From: Deinococcus sp. Marseille-Q6407
GTDB lineage: Bacteria; Deinococcota; Deinococci; Deinococcales; Deinococcaceae
Direction of reading: 5' to 3'
Length of the DNA stretch: 64,000 nucleotides
NCBI RefSeq assembly: GCF_946848805.1
Contig: NZ_CAMPFU010000003.1
Span: forward strand, 186,001 to 250,000
Below, in pieces: positions 1 to 14,293 of this stretch (within the stretch, counting starts at the first letter, position 1; the number at the start of each line of letters is the position of its first letter). The notes beneath the pieces are model-generated. The model did no database searches. It was given only the letters and a program-made list of their open reading frames with translations, and was not told the origin of the DNA. The translations under genes were made by a program, and so were the position numbers.

Positions 1-338
1 TCCTCGGCTACCCGGCCCAGACGGTGGATTTCATCGATAAACAGCACGTCGCCCTCTTCCAGCGAGTTGGTCAGGATAGCGGCCAGGTCGCCCGGCTTCT
101 CGATGGCGGGGCCGGAAGTCACCCGGATATTCACGCCCAGTTCATAGGCGATGATGTGCGCCAGAGTGGTCTTGCCCAGCCCGGGCGGGCCAAACAGCAA
201 GGTGTGGTCCAGCGCCTCGCCGCGCCCACGGGCCGCCTGCAGGTACACGCTCAGCTTGTCTTTCAGCTTGGCCTGCCCCACGTATTCAGTCAGCGAGCGT
301 GGCCGCAGAGCCGCGTCGTTTGATTCTGTTGCAGTCAT
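1..338 (-). CDS. ruvB: Holliday junction branch-migration helicase RuvB, N-terminal part (truncated by window edge)
   Basis: ATPase motor of the RuvAB complex, which drives branch migration of Holliday junctions in recombinational repair. The visible 112 residues carry the Walker A motif GPPGLGKTT at about residues 50-58 and the Walker B motif [11 protein letters not shown] at about 97-107, the standard RuvB order and spacing. The start ATG is chosen because a TAGAAT -10 box lies 7 bases upstream (346-351), fitting a leaderless mRNA. The C-terminal two thirds lie outside the window. RuvB identity is firm from the motif context. Confidence 0.95.
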   Translation of the reverse strand, partial: MTATESNDAALRPRSLTEYVGQAKLKDKLSVYLQAARGRGEALDHTLLFGPPGLGKTTLAHIIAYELGVNIRVTSGPAIEKPGDLAAILTNSLEEGDVLFIDEIHRLGRVAE

Positions 339-345
339 AATCAAT

Positions 346-351
346 ATTCTA
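346..351 (-). promoter_or_regulatory. -10 box of ruvB (leaderless)
   Basis: TAGAAT on the minus strand ends 7 bases before the ruvB ATG, with no Shine-Dalgarno sequence between. Transcription would start at or next to the start codon. Confidence 0.6.
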
Positions 352-395
352 CTTTTTTTCTCTGCAAGAAAACAGAGCGGGGATGCCGCTGGCCA

Positions 396-1130
396 TTATT
401 TCGGGCCGTACTGCGTCACCAGCGCCGGCAGGTCCTCGCCCAGCTGCCCGGAGAGGATTTCCTGATTGCCGTAGACCCGCACAAAGTTGCCCTGCGCGTC
501 CACCACGCTGACCTGATCGCCGTGCAGCATGGCCGCCTCGGCCGCGCCGGTGTCGGCCGGGTCAGTCGCTGCGCCGCTGGCCGCTTCAGCCGTGGCCACC
601 TGAGACGCCGAGGCACCGCTGGCATGGTCGGTATGACTGGCACCCATGTTCATGTGCTGGCTGTGGTCGGTCAGTGACGGCGGCCGGGTCACGCCCACAA
701 ACATCTCGCGCGCGGCCCGGTCAATGGCAGCCGTATCGCCGGTCAGTCCCGCGAACGCCGGGTCAAAGCGGTCCAGGTACTGGCGCAGCACCTCGGGGCG
801 GTCGTTGGCCGGGTCCACACTGACCATCTGCACTAGCACCTTGTCCTTCAGCTGCGGCCGCAGGCCCCCGTAGGTCCGTGACAGCACACTCAGGGTGGCC
901 GGGCAGACATCCGGGCAGCGCACAAAGCCGTAAAAGACCAGCCGCAGTTTGCCGTGCGAATCGTTCAGGTTGGCCGGCTGGCCCCGGTCGTCCAGCAGGG
1001 CCACAGAGGGCAGAGGCTTGGGTTCATCCAGGGACGTGCCGTACTGCGGCTGCGCCCCCGCCTGCCGGAAAAACAGCAGGCCGGCCAGCACGGCGGCAAT
1101 CAGGAGCAGGGCGGGAGTCAACCATTTCAC
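396..1130 (-). CDS. SCO1/SenC/PrrC family copper chaperone for cytochrome oxidase
   Basis: Membrane-anchored thioredoxin-fold protein that delivers copper to the CuA site of cytochrome c oxidase subunit II. An N-terminal membrane segment (about residues 4-21) is followed by the copper-binding motif CPDVCP (about residues 72-77). The start is set at a GTG because TACCCT lies exactly 6 bases upstream; the longer frame reaching 1199 would add 23 residues with no signal. Between the conserved TDHS and the last strands there is an inserted stretch (about residues 153-203), first rich in His and Met, then in Ala. The gene lies just downstream of the cox genes on the same strand, as expected for an assembly factor. 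Confidence 0.88.
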   Translation of the reverse strand: MKWLTPALLLIAAVLAGLLFFRQAGAQPQYGTSLDEPKPLPSVALLDDRGQPANLNDSHGKLRLVFYGFVRCPDVCPATLSVLSRTYGGLRPQLKDKVLVQMVSVDPANDRPEVLRQYLDRFDPAFAGLTGDTAAIDRAAREMFVGVTRPPSLTDHSQHMNMGASHTDHASGASASQVATAEAASGAATDPADTGAAEAAMLHGDQVSVVDAQGNFVRVYGNQEILSGQLGEDLPALVTQYGPK

Positions 1131-1136
1131 TGTCTC

Positions 1137-1142
1137 AGGGTA
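1137..1142 (-). promoter_or_regulatory. -10 box of the SCO gene (leaderless), decides the start
   Basis: TACCCT on the minus strand, 6 bases before the GTG at 1130. It implies the SCO gene has its own promoter besides any read-through from the cox operon. Confidence 0.5.
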
Positions 1143-1207
1143 ACGGCCCCAGCGCGTGAGCAGTGTCCCGCAGCGCTCCTTCGCAGGCCAGCCCACCACT
1201 CAGCCCA

Positions 1208-1237
1208 CAAAAAAACGCCCCCCACAGTGGGAGGGCG
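1208..1237 (-). terminator. Intrinsic terminator after the cox I/III gene
   Basis: On the minus strand a C-rich/G-rich stem of about 8 bp (1230-1237 with 1216-1223, one G-T pair) is followed by a run of T (1208-1215). It lies between the end of ctaD and the SCO gene. Confidence 0.75.
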
Positions 1238-1261
1238 CCGTGAAGCGGGAAAGAAGGGGGC

Positions 1262-3711
<2,450 letters not shown>

Positions 3712-3715
<4 letters not shown>

Positions 3716-4986
3716 TTTTGACCTCCAGGCAAAATGGTGGCGTCGTCAAAGACCTTGGCCTTCTGCCAGTAGTTGGCTTCGTCAGGCAGTTTGAGGGTCG
3801 TGAGGAAGGCCGCAATATCCGAGATTTCCTCGGGAGTCAGGGTGCCGCCCTTTTGCTTTTGACCGTTGACGACATACTCGCTGCCGTCGTAGGTGGGCAT
3901 CAGGCTGCCGGGCTTCACCTTGGGGCTGTGGGTGATCCAGTTGATCAGATGCTGATGGGCTTTGGGATCATTCCAGCCTTCTTGCACGGGAGCCTGCCAC
4001 ATGCCGGCACCCAGGGTGCGGCGAGTGCCGAAGAAGCTCAGGTCAGGGCCCACCGGGCTGTTGGCCTTGGTGCCCTGAATGCGGTGGCACGAGGCACAAG
4101 CGACTGCGCCAGTGTCGGGCTTGCCGTTCAGGAACAGGTTGTAGCCGCGCTCTTCAGCGCTGCCGGCTGCCGGAACGGGCGCCGAGTACTTCTGCGCCGC
4201 CGAGATAAAGGTGTCGTAGTCGGCCTGCGGCAGCGCCACCACTTTGAAGCGCATGTTGGCGTGGCTGGCACCACACAGATAGCTACAGTTGCCCTGATAA
4301 ATGGCGGGACGGTCGGTGTGGATCGTCCAGACTTTTTCAGAGCCGGGGATGGCCTGACGCTGCGGGCCGACGTTGGGGGCCCAGAATTCGTGGACCACAT
4401 CGGCAGACTGCAGGGTCATCTTGGTATTGACCGGGTTGCCCGCGCCGTCGTTACCGGCAGGAATCACCAGTTCGTTGCCGTTGGAGACTTCACCGCCGGC
4501 TTCAGCCTTGGCGTCGGTGTAGGTGAAGTTCCACCAGAACTGCTTGGCCAGCGCCGTAATATTCGCGCCGATCTGCTTGTCCTTGATGGGCGTGGTCTGG
4601 GCCATCGTCCTCACGCTCAGCACACTGAGCAGCAGCACGATAACCACAGGGAAGCCGATCAGCACCATTTCCAGCTTGTTGTTGCCGTGGAACTGCTGGG
4701 GTTCTGCGTCGTTCTTGTCCTCACGGAACCGGAAGACGGTATAGAACAGCAGCGCCGAGACACCCAGGAAGATGATGATGGATAGGCCGATAGCCACGGT
4801 ACTCAGCTGCCACAGGGCCGTGTTGTAGTGAGCAGACTGGTCACCGATGGTAAGGGTCTGCTGGTGCTCCTGACAACCTGTCAGGAGTGAAAGGCTCAGC
4901 AACCCGGCCGCCACCGACATGCGCCGCATGCCTCTGGACAGCGGCCCGGCTGACCTGCCTCTACAGGTATGCTTGGTGTTCAACAT
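3712..4986 (-). CDS. coxB: Cytochrome c oxidase subunit II with C-terminal cytochrome c domain
   Basis: Electron-entry subunit of a caa3-type oxidase. It begins with a signal sequence ending in the lipobox LLTGC (Cys about 38), then two membrane helices, a cupredoxin domain with the CuA motif [12 protein letters not shown] (about residues 230-245), and a fused cytochrome c domain with heme-binding CASCH (about 295). The fused heme domain means the oxidase can accept electrons directly from a soluble cytochrome. The ATG has a strong AAGGAG ribosome site. A TAGACT box lies about 30 bases upstream. It heads the cox operon. Confidence 0.97.
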
Positions 4987-5391
4987 TTCTCCTTTCCTCG
5001 CTTCATAGTCTAAGCAAGAATGCCACGGCTATGTTGAAGTTGTCTCCCCCTGGGCGGAAACATGCGGGGATCTTGCCGCCACAGAAAGAGCGCCGGGCTA
5101 GAGCCCACCACCTTTCCTGACGGCCGTGCGGCTTGCCGAACGTTTGGTCAGCCAGGGAATGACAGGCTCCGGCTACAGCGGGCCGTCTCCAGCGCCGCTT
5201 CCTGGAGGCCAGAAGTCGCACGTTCCGTTATCAGACCACCCTGACGCGGTGTCAATTGTCCTCAGCAAAAGCGTCATGGGCGCACATTTGCCCGGCTCAT
5301 GCCAGGCAGCTGAGTCCAGCAAACAAGAAGCGGAACAGGGCACTGGGCTCCCGTTCCGCTTCTTGTTTGGTTCTCTAGATAGGCAGAGCCT
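4987..5391. other. Non-coding gap between ctaB and coxB
   Basis: About 400 bases without a convincing gene. The end next to coxB holds its ribosome site and a TAGACT -10 candidate. The end next to ctaB holds the long perfect hairpin listed separately. Small open frames here lack start signals and family features. Confidence 0.6.
5320..5369. terminator. Long perfect hairpin after ctaB
   Basis: A 17-bp perfect inverted repeat (5320-5336 with 5353-5369) around a 16-base loop lies 22 bases past the ctaB stop. It has only a short T run (TTGTTTG), but its length and position make a transcription terminator the best explanation. It shields the cox operon from the heme operon. Confidence 0.75.
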
Positions 5392-6314
<923 letters not shown>

Positions 6315-6318
<4 letters not shown>

Positions 6319-7361
6319 CCTGTCACCCCCACTTCGGCCGTCTCGGCCGTGGATGCCGGCCGCCCCGGCCATGAAGCAGGCTGAGGCTGGCGGCCGAAGA
6401 GAGCGAAGTAGCCCAGCAGGATCGTCATAAGCCACAGCATACAGGCCAGCAGAAGATGCAGCAGTTGCATGGCGTCGGGCGCCCGCAGGCCCACATTGAC
6501 CACGCCGGCCAGCACCTGCGCCGCGACCGTGCCCAGCAACAGGTTGCTCCAGAGCGTGACCTGCGGGCCGGGCACCCACTGACGAACCCGGGCCGTCATC
6601 CACACCAGGTAGCCGGCTGTGCCTACCGCCAGCAGGGGATGCAGCACCCGCAGCCGCTCAAAGAAACCGGTGTTCAGCCCGTAATCGTTGCGAATGGTAT
6701 CCAGCGGGGTGCCGGGGGCCGGCTTGAAGAGCAGGTCGCCCAGGGCCGTCACGGCGCCGGTCATGCCGACCACCAGGGTCAGCACCAGGCCGCCGACGAG
6801 CACCCACAGGGCGCGGCGTTTGCCATCGGTAAGAGTCTTGAACCGCAGCGCCGGAAACCCGGACGACCACAGCGCGGTCAGCAGCAGTACCGCCAGCAAT
6901 ACAAAGGTGTTGGCCAGGTGGACGCCCTGAAACAGCCCGCGAGCCGGGTCGGTGCTGTCGGCAGTCAGGCTCAGCAGCACCTGCACGCCGCCCACCAGAC
7001 CTTCCAACAGCAGAAAAACGAAACTGAGAACGGCACCCAGCCGTGCCGGGTGGCCTTTGTCAGTTTGCCGGAAGGCCAGGAAAATCAGGCCCAGGGCCAG
7101 CAGCCCGCTGGCGCCGCTGGTCAGGCGGTGGCTGAATTCGATGACCCGCTCGGCGGTAAAGCTGAGCGGCACCACCTGACCGTCGCACAGCGGCCAGTGA
7201 TCACCACAGCCGGCGCCAGACCCGCTGAGGCGCACCACGGCCCCCCACAAGATGACGGCCACGTTGTAGATCAGGGCGCCCCAGGCCAGATAAATCAAGC
7301 TGCGGCCTGCGGGTCCCGAACTTGGCCGGGGCGTTCCAGCCTGAGTGATTGCCTTATTCAA
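6315..7361 (-). CDS. ctaA: Heme A synthase (COX15/CtaA family)
   Basis: Membrane monooxygenase that converts heme O to heme A. The 348-residue protein has about eight membrane helices and the conserved heme-ligand segments [16 protein letters not shown] and EFSHRLTSG near the N-terminus, plus LHPLLAVG and QLLHLLLA in the second half. The start is placed at a TTG because AGGAGAGGAG lies 8-9 bases upstream; the longest frame (to 7550) adds 63 residues with no membrane or family character. Coupled to ctaB by a 4-base overlap. Confidence 0.92.
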
Positions 7362-7708
7362 GGTCTTTTCTCCTCTCCTGCCCTCCGGGTCGGGCGCTCC
7401 CCCGACTTCATTTGTCTTCGCTGAAGCGCCCCCGCGGCACGTCCGCACAGACGGCAAACACGGCAATAGTGCGCATTCTAGGCAGGCAGGGAGCCGGGCT
7501 ACAGGCCCAATTGTCCCCTGACTGAAGGACGCCGGAAGGGTCAGTGACACCTCTGGATGTCACCGTGCCACAATGCCCCGGCGTCAACTGTAAACACTGC
7601 GGCAGAGCCGGAGGCACCCCCGGCCCAGGCCGCTCCGCCCGGTCTCTGCTCGCTCTGCCGTCCGGTCAGCCCGGAGGCAGGCGCAGAGTCTACCGGGCAG
7701 CTGCTCGC
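7362..7708. other. Gap between ctaA and mltG
   Basis: About 350 bases with no convincing gene. On the minus strand a TAGAAT (7475-7480) is a plausible -10 for ctaA and would give a leader of about 110 bases. The part next to mltG holds no clear hairpin. Confidence 0.4.
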
Positions 7709-8740
<1,032 letters not shown>

Positions 8741-8830
8741 TGCTGGCTCCCTTGAATATCCATTGCCTGCCAGGATACCCGATGGCCCTGGCTTCAGAGC
8801 AGCGGCACATGAGAAGCGGCGTGAGACAAC

Positions 8831-8853
8831 AAAAAAACCCGCCTGACGGCGGG
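8831..8853 (-). terminator. Intrinsic terminator of the tRNA operon
   Basis: On the minus strand CCCGCC-GTCA-GGCGGG is followed by seven T. It lies 10 bases past the CCA of tRNA-Thr. Confidence 0.9.
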
Positions 8854-8862
8854 CGGATCTGC

Positions 8863-8937
<75 letters not shown>

Positions 8938-8972
8938 AGCTGCTTGACACGGTTCAACGTGATCAAAAAAAG

Positions 8973-9048
<76 letters not shown>

Positions 9049-9075
9049 GAATTTGCTCCCCCTAAGGGGAGACTC

Positions 9076-9151
<76 letters not shown>

Positions 9152-9177
9152 AGAGCGCCGCCTAAGCAGCGGAATAA

Positions 9178-9206
9178 AGCATAGCCGGCCGCCCCCGCCC
9201 TGTCAA
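9178..9206 (-). promoter_or_regulatory. Sigma-70 type promoter of the tRNA-Asp/Phe/Thr operon
   Basis: On the minus strand TTGACA (9201-9206), a 17-base spacer and TATGCT (9178-9183) lie just upstream of tRNA-Asp. The full -35 box contrasts with the -10-only promoters of many protein genes here. Confidence 0.85.
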
Positions 9207-9226
9207 CTGGCTTACGGTCAACCGGG

Positions 9227-10225
9227 TCACGTTGTGTTCAGGCCGGCTCTATGACCTGCCCTGGCGGTAGCAGTCTTGCCTTCTTCGCCGCTCAGGAGTG
9301 CCTGCACCCCCTGCAGCGGTGTGCGGCGGCCGGCCAGCACCTCGGCCCGCTGCTGTGCCAGTGCTTCCCGGCGGCCAAGCGCGAAAGACTTCCAGACCGC
9401 CTCGTGCAGCAGTTCATCGAACCAGGCGGCGGTCTGGGCGCGGCGGCGAGCGGCCAGGTCCACCCCAGCGTGGAATTCCTGCACCGCTTCCCAGAACGCC
9501 TCTATGCCCTGCCCGGTCAGGGCCGACAGCTGCAGCGCCCGTGGCCGCCACTCGGCGCCGTGCGGGGTCAGCAGACTGAGGGCGGCCGTAAGCTGTGACT
9601 GCGCCCGGTTGGCCGCCCGCGGGTCGGTGTCGGCCTTGTTGACCACCGCCAGGTCGCACAGTTCCATGATGCCGCGCTTGATGCCCTGTAGCTCGTCGCC
9701 AGCGTTGGGCAGGGTCAGCAGCACGAACAGGTCGGTCATGCCGGCCACCTGGGTTTCGCTTTGCCCCACCCCCACCGTCTCGACCAGAATCACGTCGTAG
9801 CCGGCCGCTTCGCACAGGCTGATGGCCTCGCGGGTGCGCCGCGCCACCCCCCCCAGGGTGCCGCCCGAGGGACTGGGCCGGATAAACGCGCCCGGGTGCA
9901 CGCTCAGCTGCGGCATCCGGGTCTTGTCGCCCATGATGGAGCCGCCGGTGCGCACGCTGCTGGGGTCCACCGCCAGCACGGCCACCCGGTGCCCGCGTTC
10001 GGCCAGCCACAGTCCCAGCGCCTCGGTAAAAGTGCTTTTGCCCACCCCCGGCACCCCGGTCAGCCCGATCCGGACAGCGCCGCCCGTATGCGGGGCCAGC
10101 TCGGTCAGCAGGGCCTGGCCGGCCGCTTCATGGTCGGGGCGGGTGCTCTCGATCAGGGTGATGGCCTGCGCCAGGGCGCGGCGCTGCCCGGCCAGCAGCG
10201 GAGCGGCGAGAGGATGGGAAGGCAT
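9227..10225 (-). CDS. meaB: MeaB-type GTPase, methylmalonyl-CoA mutase chaperone
   Basis: G3E-family P-loop GTPase that protects and reloads the B12-dependent methylmalonyl-CoA mutase. The P-loop GVPGVGKST (about residues 58-66) is followed by DPSS, the SGGTLGGVA segment, ETVGVGQSE and the NKAD base-recognition motif, all typical of MeaB/ArgK. Length 332 is normal. The start ATG lies 6 bases after TAGCAT. The mutase itself is not in the window. Old annotations as an arginine/ornithine transport kinase refer to the same family. Confidence 0.93.
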   Translation of the reverse strand: MPSHPLAAPLLAGQRRALAQAITLIESTRPDHEAAGQALLTELAPHTGGAVRIGLTGVPGVGKSTFTEALGLWLAERGHRVAVLAVDPSSVRTGGSIMGDKTRMPQLSVHPGAFIRPSPSGGTLGGVARRTREAISLCEAAGYDVILVETVGVGQSETQVAGMTDLFVLLTLPNAGDELQGIKRGIMELCDLAVVNKADTDPRAANRAQSQLTAALSLLTPHGAEWRPRALQLSALTGQGIEAFWEAVQEFHAGVDLAARRRAQTAAWFDELLHEAVWKSFALGRREALAQQRAEVLAGRRTPLQGVQALLSGEEGKTATARAGHRAGLNTT

Positions 10226-10231
10226 GAGCCC

Positions 10232-10237
10232 ATGCTA
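10232..10237 (-). promoter_or_regulatory. -10 box of meaB (leaderless)
   Basis: TAGCAT on the minus strand, 6 bases before the meaB ATG, without a ribosome-binding site. Confidence 0.6.
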
Positions 10238-10271
10238 AAGCACGGCTCCCGGCAGGCCGGGGCACTTGATC

Positions 10272-10277
10272 TATGCT
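10272..10277 (+). promoter_or_regulatory. -10 box of deoB (leaderless)
   Basis: TATGCT, 6 bases before the ATG at 10284. It lies back to back with the meaB promoter, only 35 bases away. Confidence 0.6.
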
Positions 10278-10283
10278 GGGGGC

Positions 10284-11489
10284 ATGCTCATGACTATTGT
10301 GGTTCTCGATTCCGTCGGTGTGGGAGAACTGCCGGACGCCGCTCACTTCGGCGATCCGCAGCAGGGCGGCGACGCCGGCGCTTTTACCCTCAACCACACC
10401 CTGAAGGCGGCCCCCACCGCGCTGCCGAACCTGGCAGGGCTGGGCCTCGGGTCGCTGCCAGGCGTGGAGCGCAGCGCCGAGACCATTCCCGAAGTGGAGA
10501 GTGCGCGCGGCGCGTTCGGGCGGATGCAGGAGGTCAGCCCCGGCAAGGATTCGTCCACCGGCCACTGGGAATTCATGGGCATTCAGCTGGAAAACGCTTT
10601 TCAGGTGTACCCGCAGGGCTTCCCCAAAGAAGTGATGGACCGCTTCGACGCCGCCACCGGGCGCGGCCACCTGTGCAACCTGCCCTACTCCGGCACCGAG
10701 GTGCTGAAAGATTACGGCGAGGAACACCTGCGCACCGGCTTCCCCATCGTGTACACCAGTGCCGACAGCGTGTTTCAGGTGGCGGCGCATGTGGACGTGG
10801 TGCCGGTAGAAACGCTCTACGCCTGGTGCGAGGCTGCCCGCGAGATTCTGCAGGGCAAATACGCCGTGGCCCGCGTGATTGCACGGCCCTTTACCGGCCA
10901 GGCCCCGAACTTCGAGCGGCTGAACGACCAGCGCCACGACTACTCACTGGTGCCGCCCCGCACCGTGCTGGACGCCATCAAGGACAGCGGCAAGGCTGTG
11001 ATCGGCATCGGCAAGATTCCTGACCTGTACGCCGGGCAGGGCTTTACCGAGCAGCACCACACCGACGACAACACCGACGGCATTCGCCAGACGCTGGAAC
11101 GGATGCGCCGCGCCGGGCAGGAAGGCACCGACGGCCTGATCTTCACCAATCTGGTGGACTTTGACAGCAAATACGGCCACCGCCGCGACCCGCAGGGCTA
11201 CGCAGCGGCGCTGAAGGAATTCGATGACGCCCTACCGGAGTTCCTGGCGGCTGTGCCCGAGGGCGGCGCGCTGCTGATCATTTCCGACCACGGCAACGAC
11301 CCCACCTGGTACGGCAGCGACCACACCCGCGAACACGGGCTGCTGCTGGCCTACCGCCCCGGCATGCAGGAGCTGGCCGACCTGGGCACCCGCGAGACTT
11401 TTGCCGACGTGGGCGCCACTGCGGCCGAGGCCCTGGGCGCCGAGTGGGACGGCCCCGGCCAGAGCTTCTGGGCACAGCTGCGTGGCTGA
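10284..11489 (+). CDS. deoB: Phosphopentomutase
   Basis: Interconverts (deoxy)ribose 1-phosphate and 5-phosphate in nucleoside salvage. It belongs to the alkaline phosphatase superfamily and shows the manganese ligands: N-terminal VLDSVGVGE, the phosphothreonine segment [11 protein letters not shown], and C-terminal [10 protein letters not shown] and GSDHTREHG. The predicted length is 401 residues. ATG 10284 is preferred over TTG 10266 because of the TATGCT box 6 bases upstream. The next gene overlaps its end by 8 bases. Confidence 0.96.
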   Translation: MLMTIVVLDSVGVGELPDAAHFGDPQQGGDAGAFTLNHTLKAAPTALPNLAGLGLGSLPGVERSAETIPEVESARGAFGRMQEVSPGKDSSTGHWEFMGIQLENAFQVYPQGFPKEVMDRFDAATGRGHLCNLPYSGTEVLKDYGEEHLRTGFPIVYTSADSVFQVAAHVDVVPVETLYAWCEAAREILQGKYAVARVIARPFTGQAPNFERLNDQRHDYSLVPPRTVLDAIKDSGKAVIGIGKIPDLYAGQGFTEQHHTDDNTDGIRQTLERMRRAGQEGTDGLIFTNLVDFDSKYGHRRDPQGYAAALKEFDDALPEFLAAVPEGGALLIISDHGNDPTWYGSDHTREHGLLLAYRPGMQELADLGTRETFADVGATAAEALGAEWDGPGQSFWAQLRG

Positions 11490-12210
11490 GTCATCCCTTC
11501 CATTCGGGCATGACTCCGGGGCCGCTGCGGGCGGCCCGCCGGGCCTGTTCGACCTGAGCGGGGCCCTTCCCGGCTGGGCCAGAGAGGGCGAGGACTTCGA
11601 GCTGGCCCTTAGCCTGGGGGGCCAGTATGCCGGCGTGCAGCACTGGAACATCCGGCCCGAGCGCGGCGCCGTGGTGACGCGGGTGGAGACCGAGTTCGGC
11701 GGGGTGCTGCCGCATCTGCGGGTGCACCAGACCAGCCGGCTACACCCGCGCACGCTGGCGCTGCTGGCCTACGCCGAGGGTGAGGGTAACCGCACCAGCC
11801 TGGAACTGAGCCTGGATTACCGCGCCGGCGAGCTGCGGCTGCGGCAACGCGGCGAGGAAACCGGCGCCCCCCTGATCACCGACTATCTGGACCCGCTCTC
11901 GCTGCTGCTGTGGGTGCGCGAGTGGGAAGCGGCGCCCGGCGAGCAGCGAGTGGTGCGGCTGGCCGGCAGCGGCGTGCATGTGCAGCGCCTGCCGGACGAA
12001 AGCGTGGGCGAGGCGGCGGCCGAGGTATTTTTGCTGCGGCCCGGCAGCGCGGGGGTGTGGCGCTCAGCTGAGCGGCCCCACAGCTTCCTGCGCCTGACCC
12101 AGCCCACACCCTTCGGCGTGGTGGATGCCCAGCCGGCCAACATCTGGAATGAGCGGCCCGGTGCCCGGCAGGGCCACAGCGGCGGCCGGGTGCGGCGGCG
12201 GGTGGGCTGA
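11482..12210 (+). CDS. Protein of unknown function
   Basis: A 242-residue predicted soluble protein, start GTG overlapping the end of deoB by 8 bases, so probably translated with it. It has no signal peptide or membrane helix. It is rich in alternating charged and hydrophobic strand-like segments and the pairs [13 protein letters not shown] and LRLRQRGEE, suggesting a beta-rich fold. I do not recognise the family. The C-terminus is Arg/Gly-rich. Codon usage matches the neighbours, supporting a real gene. A link with nucleoside metabolism is only suggested by position. Confidence 0.7.
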   Translation: MAESSLPFGHDSGAAAGGPPGLFDLSGALPGWAREGEDFELALSLGGQYAGVQHWNIRPERGAVVTRVETEFGGVLPHLRVHQTSRLHPRTLALLAYAEGEGNRTSLELSLDYRAGELRLRQRGEETGAPLITDYLDPLSLLLWVREWEAAPGEQRVVRLAGSGVHVQRLPDESVGEAAAEVFLLRPGSAGVWRSAERPHSFLRLTQPTPFGVVDAQPANIWNERPGARQGHSGGRVRRRVG

Positions 12211-12262
12211 CCCAGCCTTCTTTTCTCAGCCCCCGCTCCCCGCCTCAGCGGTTCCCGAGCTG

Positions 12263-12708
12263 TTATGGCAATGCCCGCGCCCGGTTGCGGCGCGTCAGTT
12301 CCTGGTGTACCCAGGGCGTATCTGCCAGCCGAGCCTTCCACTGCAGCGCAGGCGGAAAGAACTGGGGAATGAATTCGGGCGTTAGCAACTGGTGGACCGT
12401 AGGGGGCTGGCCCAGCGTCACTACAGCCGGGCCGATACTGCCGGATGCTGTCCGCCACTCACCCGCCGTGCCTTTCCTCTCCCAGTGCGCACACATGGTG
12501 TTGAGGTAAAAAGTCTGCCCTTCGCGGCCCAGCAGGTCATGGACGCAGGCGGAATGGGGCAGCTGCCTATCTCCCAGAAGTCTGCCAGCAGGGCGCGGTC
12601 CAGGGCCGCCTCTTCGGCCGGAGTGGCCAGGGTGTGCGCTGGAGCGCAGGCCACCAGGGCAGGCAGCAGCAAAGGCCAGAGCATACGGGGCATGGCCGCA
12701 GCATACAA
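12263..12708 (-). pseudogene. Lipoprotein gene with a frameshift
   Basis: The first frame (12708 or 12693 down to about 12580) encodes a signal peptide with a lipobox ending in ALVAC, then PAEEAALDRALLAD. The protein then continues sensibly only in another frame, with LLGDRQLPHSACVHD, TFYLNTMCAHWERKG and a Pro-rich end, stopping at 12263. Restoring one base in GACTT near 12580 joins the two. Function unknown. It is either a decayed gene or a sequencing error. Confidence 0.6.
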
Positions 12709-12808
12709 GCGCAGCCTGATGGAAGGCTGGCAGCAGGGTCAGGCCCCCGCCGCAGAGGAAAGTGGGAGAAAGGGACTCCCTGCCCTGACCGCGCGTTCAG
12801 CCCCCTAC

Positions 12809-12814
12809 TATAGT
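12809..12814 (+). promoter_or_regulatory. -10 box of the DUF420 gene
   Basis: TATAGT, 8 bases before ATG 12823 (5 before an alternative GTG 12820). No ribosome site is present. Confidence 0.5.
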
Positions 12815-12822
12815 GGCCGGTG

Positions 12823-13314
<492 letters not shown>

Positions 13315-13362
13315 CGGGTCATAACCCGGCAGACGCCTCAGCGCCTCTCATCTGGCCCCTGA

Positions 13363-13368
13363 TACACT
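13363..13368 (+). promoter_or_regulatory. -10 box of the LptB-like gene (leaderless)
   Basis: TACACT, 7 bases before the GTG start at 13376, with no ribosome site. Confidence 0.6.
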
Positions 13369-13375
13369 GCCGGAC

Positions 13376-14194
13376 GTGACCGTTCCTGCCGCCCCACAGC
13401 CCACTGCCCCCTCTTCCGCTTCCGCTGCGGCGCAGGCGGACATGGCCGTGACCCCCGGCCTGCCTGCCCGCCCGCCGCTGGTGGCCAGTGGCCTGCGCAA
13501 GACCTACGGGCGGCGCGAAGTGGTGCGCGGTGTGGACTTGAACGTCAACCCCGGCGAGATCGTGGCGCTGTTCGGGCCCAACGGCGCCGGCAAGACCACC
13601 ACCTTTTACATGATTGTGGGCTTTATCCGCGCCGGTGCGGGGCAGATTACCCTGGGCGACCGCAATGTGACTGCCCTGCCGATGCACCAGCGGGCGCGTA
13701 TGGGCCTAGGCTACCTGCCACAGGAGCCCAGCGCTTTCCGGCGGCTCTCGGCCCGCGACAACCTGCTGGCGATTCTGGAATACCAGCGGCTGCCCCGCGC
13801 CGAGCAGGAACGCCGCGCCGATGCGTTGCTGGAAGAATTTGGCCTCAGCCACCTGGCAAACTCCTACGCCTATCAGCTCTCGGGCGGCGAGCGGCGGCGG
13901 CTGGAGCTGGCCCGCGCCCTGACCACCGAGCCCGATTACCTGTTGCTGGACGAGCCTTTTACCGGCGTGGACCCCAAGAGCATCCGCGAGATTCAGCGGC
14001 TGATCCGCGAACTGCGCGACCGCCGGGGCATCGGCGTCTTTATCACCGACCACAACGTGCGTGAAACCATCGCCCTGACCGACCGGGTCTACCTGATGTT
14101 CGACGGTCAGGTGACTTTCCAGGGCACCCCGGCCGAGTTTGCCGCCAACCCGGATGTGCGGGCACACTATCTGGGCGAGGATTTCGAACTGTAA
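13376..14194 (+). CDS. LptB-like ABC transporter ATP-binding protein
   Basis: A 272-residue ABC ATPase. After an Ala/Pro-rich N-terminus of about 35 residues come Walker [10 protein letters not shown], the Q-loop YLPQEPSAF, signature [15 protein letters not shown], Walker [14 protein letters not shown] and the H-loop [16 protein letters not shown] and DHNVRET are characteristic of LptB, the ATPase of lipopolysaccharide export. Deinococci are not known to make classical lipopolysaccharide, so the cargo may be another envelope lipid. No permease gene is adjacent; the next gene is the DUF3084 protein. Confidence 0.9.
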   Translation: MTVPAAPQPTAPSSASAAAQADMAVTPGLPARPPLVASGLRKTYGRREVVRGVDLNVNPGEIVALFGPNGAGKTTTFYMIVGFIRAGAGQITLGDRNVTALPMHQRARMGLGYLPQEPSAFRRLSARDNLLAILEYQRLPRAEQERRADALLEEFGLSHLANSYAYQLSGGERRRLELARALTTEPDYLLLDEPFTGVDPKSIREIQRLIRELRDRRGIGVFITDHNVRETIALTDRVYLMFDGQVTFQGTPAEFAANPDVRAHYLGEDFEL

Positions 14195-14280
14195 CGTTGC
14201 CCTATTGTCTGCCCGGACCACGGCGCCGACCAGAGCCGGACGAGCGGCAAAGCTTCCTGTTGTGAGCACAGGCCCCCTGC

Positions 14281-14286
14281 TAGACT
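14281..14286 (+). promoter_or_regulatory. -10 box of the DUF3084 gene (leaderless)
   Basis: TAGACT, 7 bases before the GTG start at 14294. Confidence 0.6.
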
Positions 14287-14293
14287 CCGGGGC

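Noticed and set aside
9227..10225. Arginine/ornithine transport kinase (ArgK/LAO) annotation
   Set aside because: The motifs are those of MeaB GTPases; the transport name is historical.
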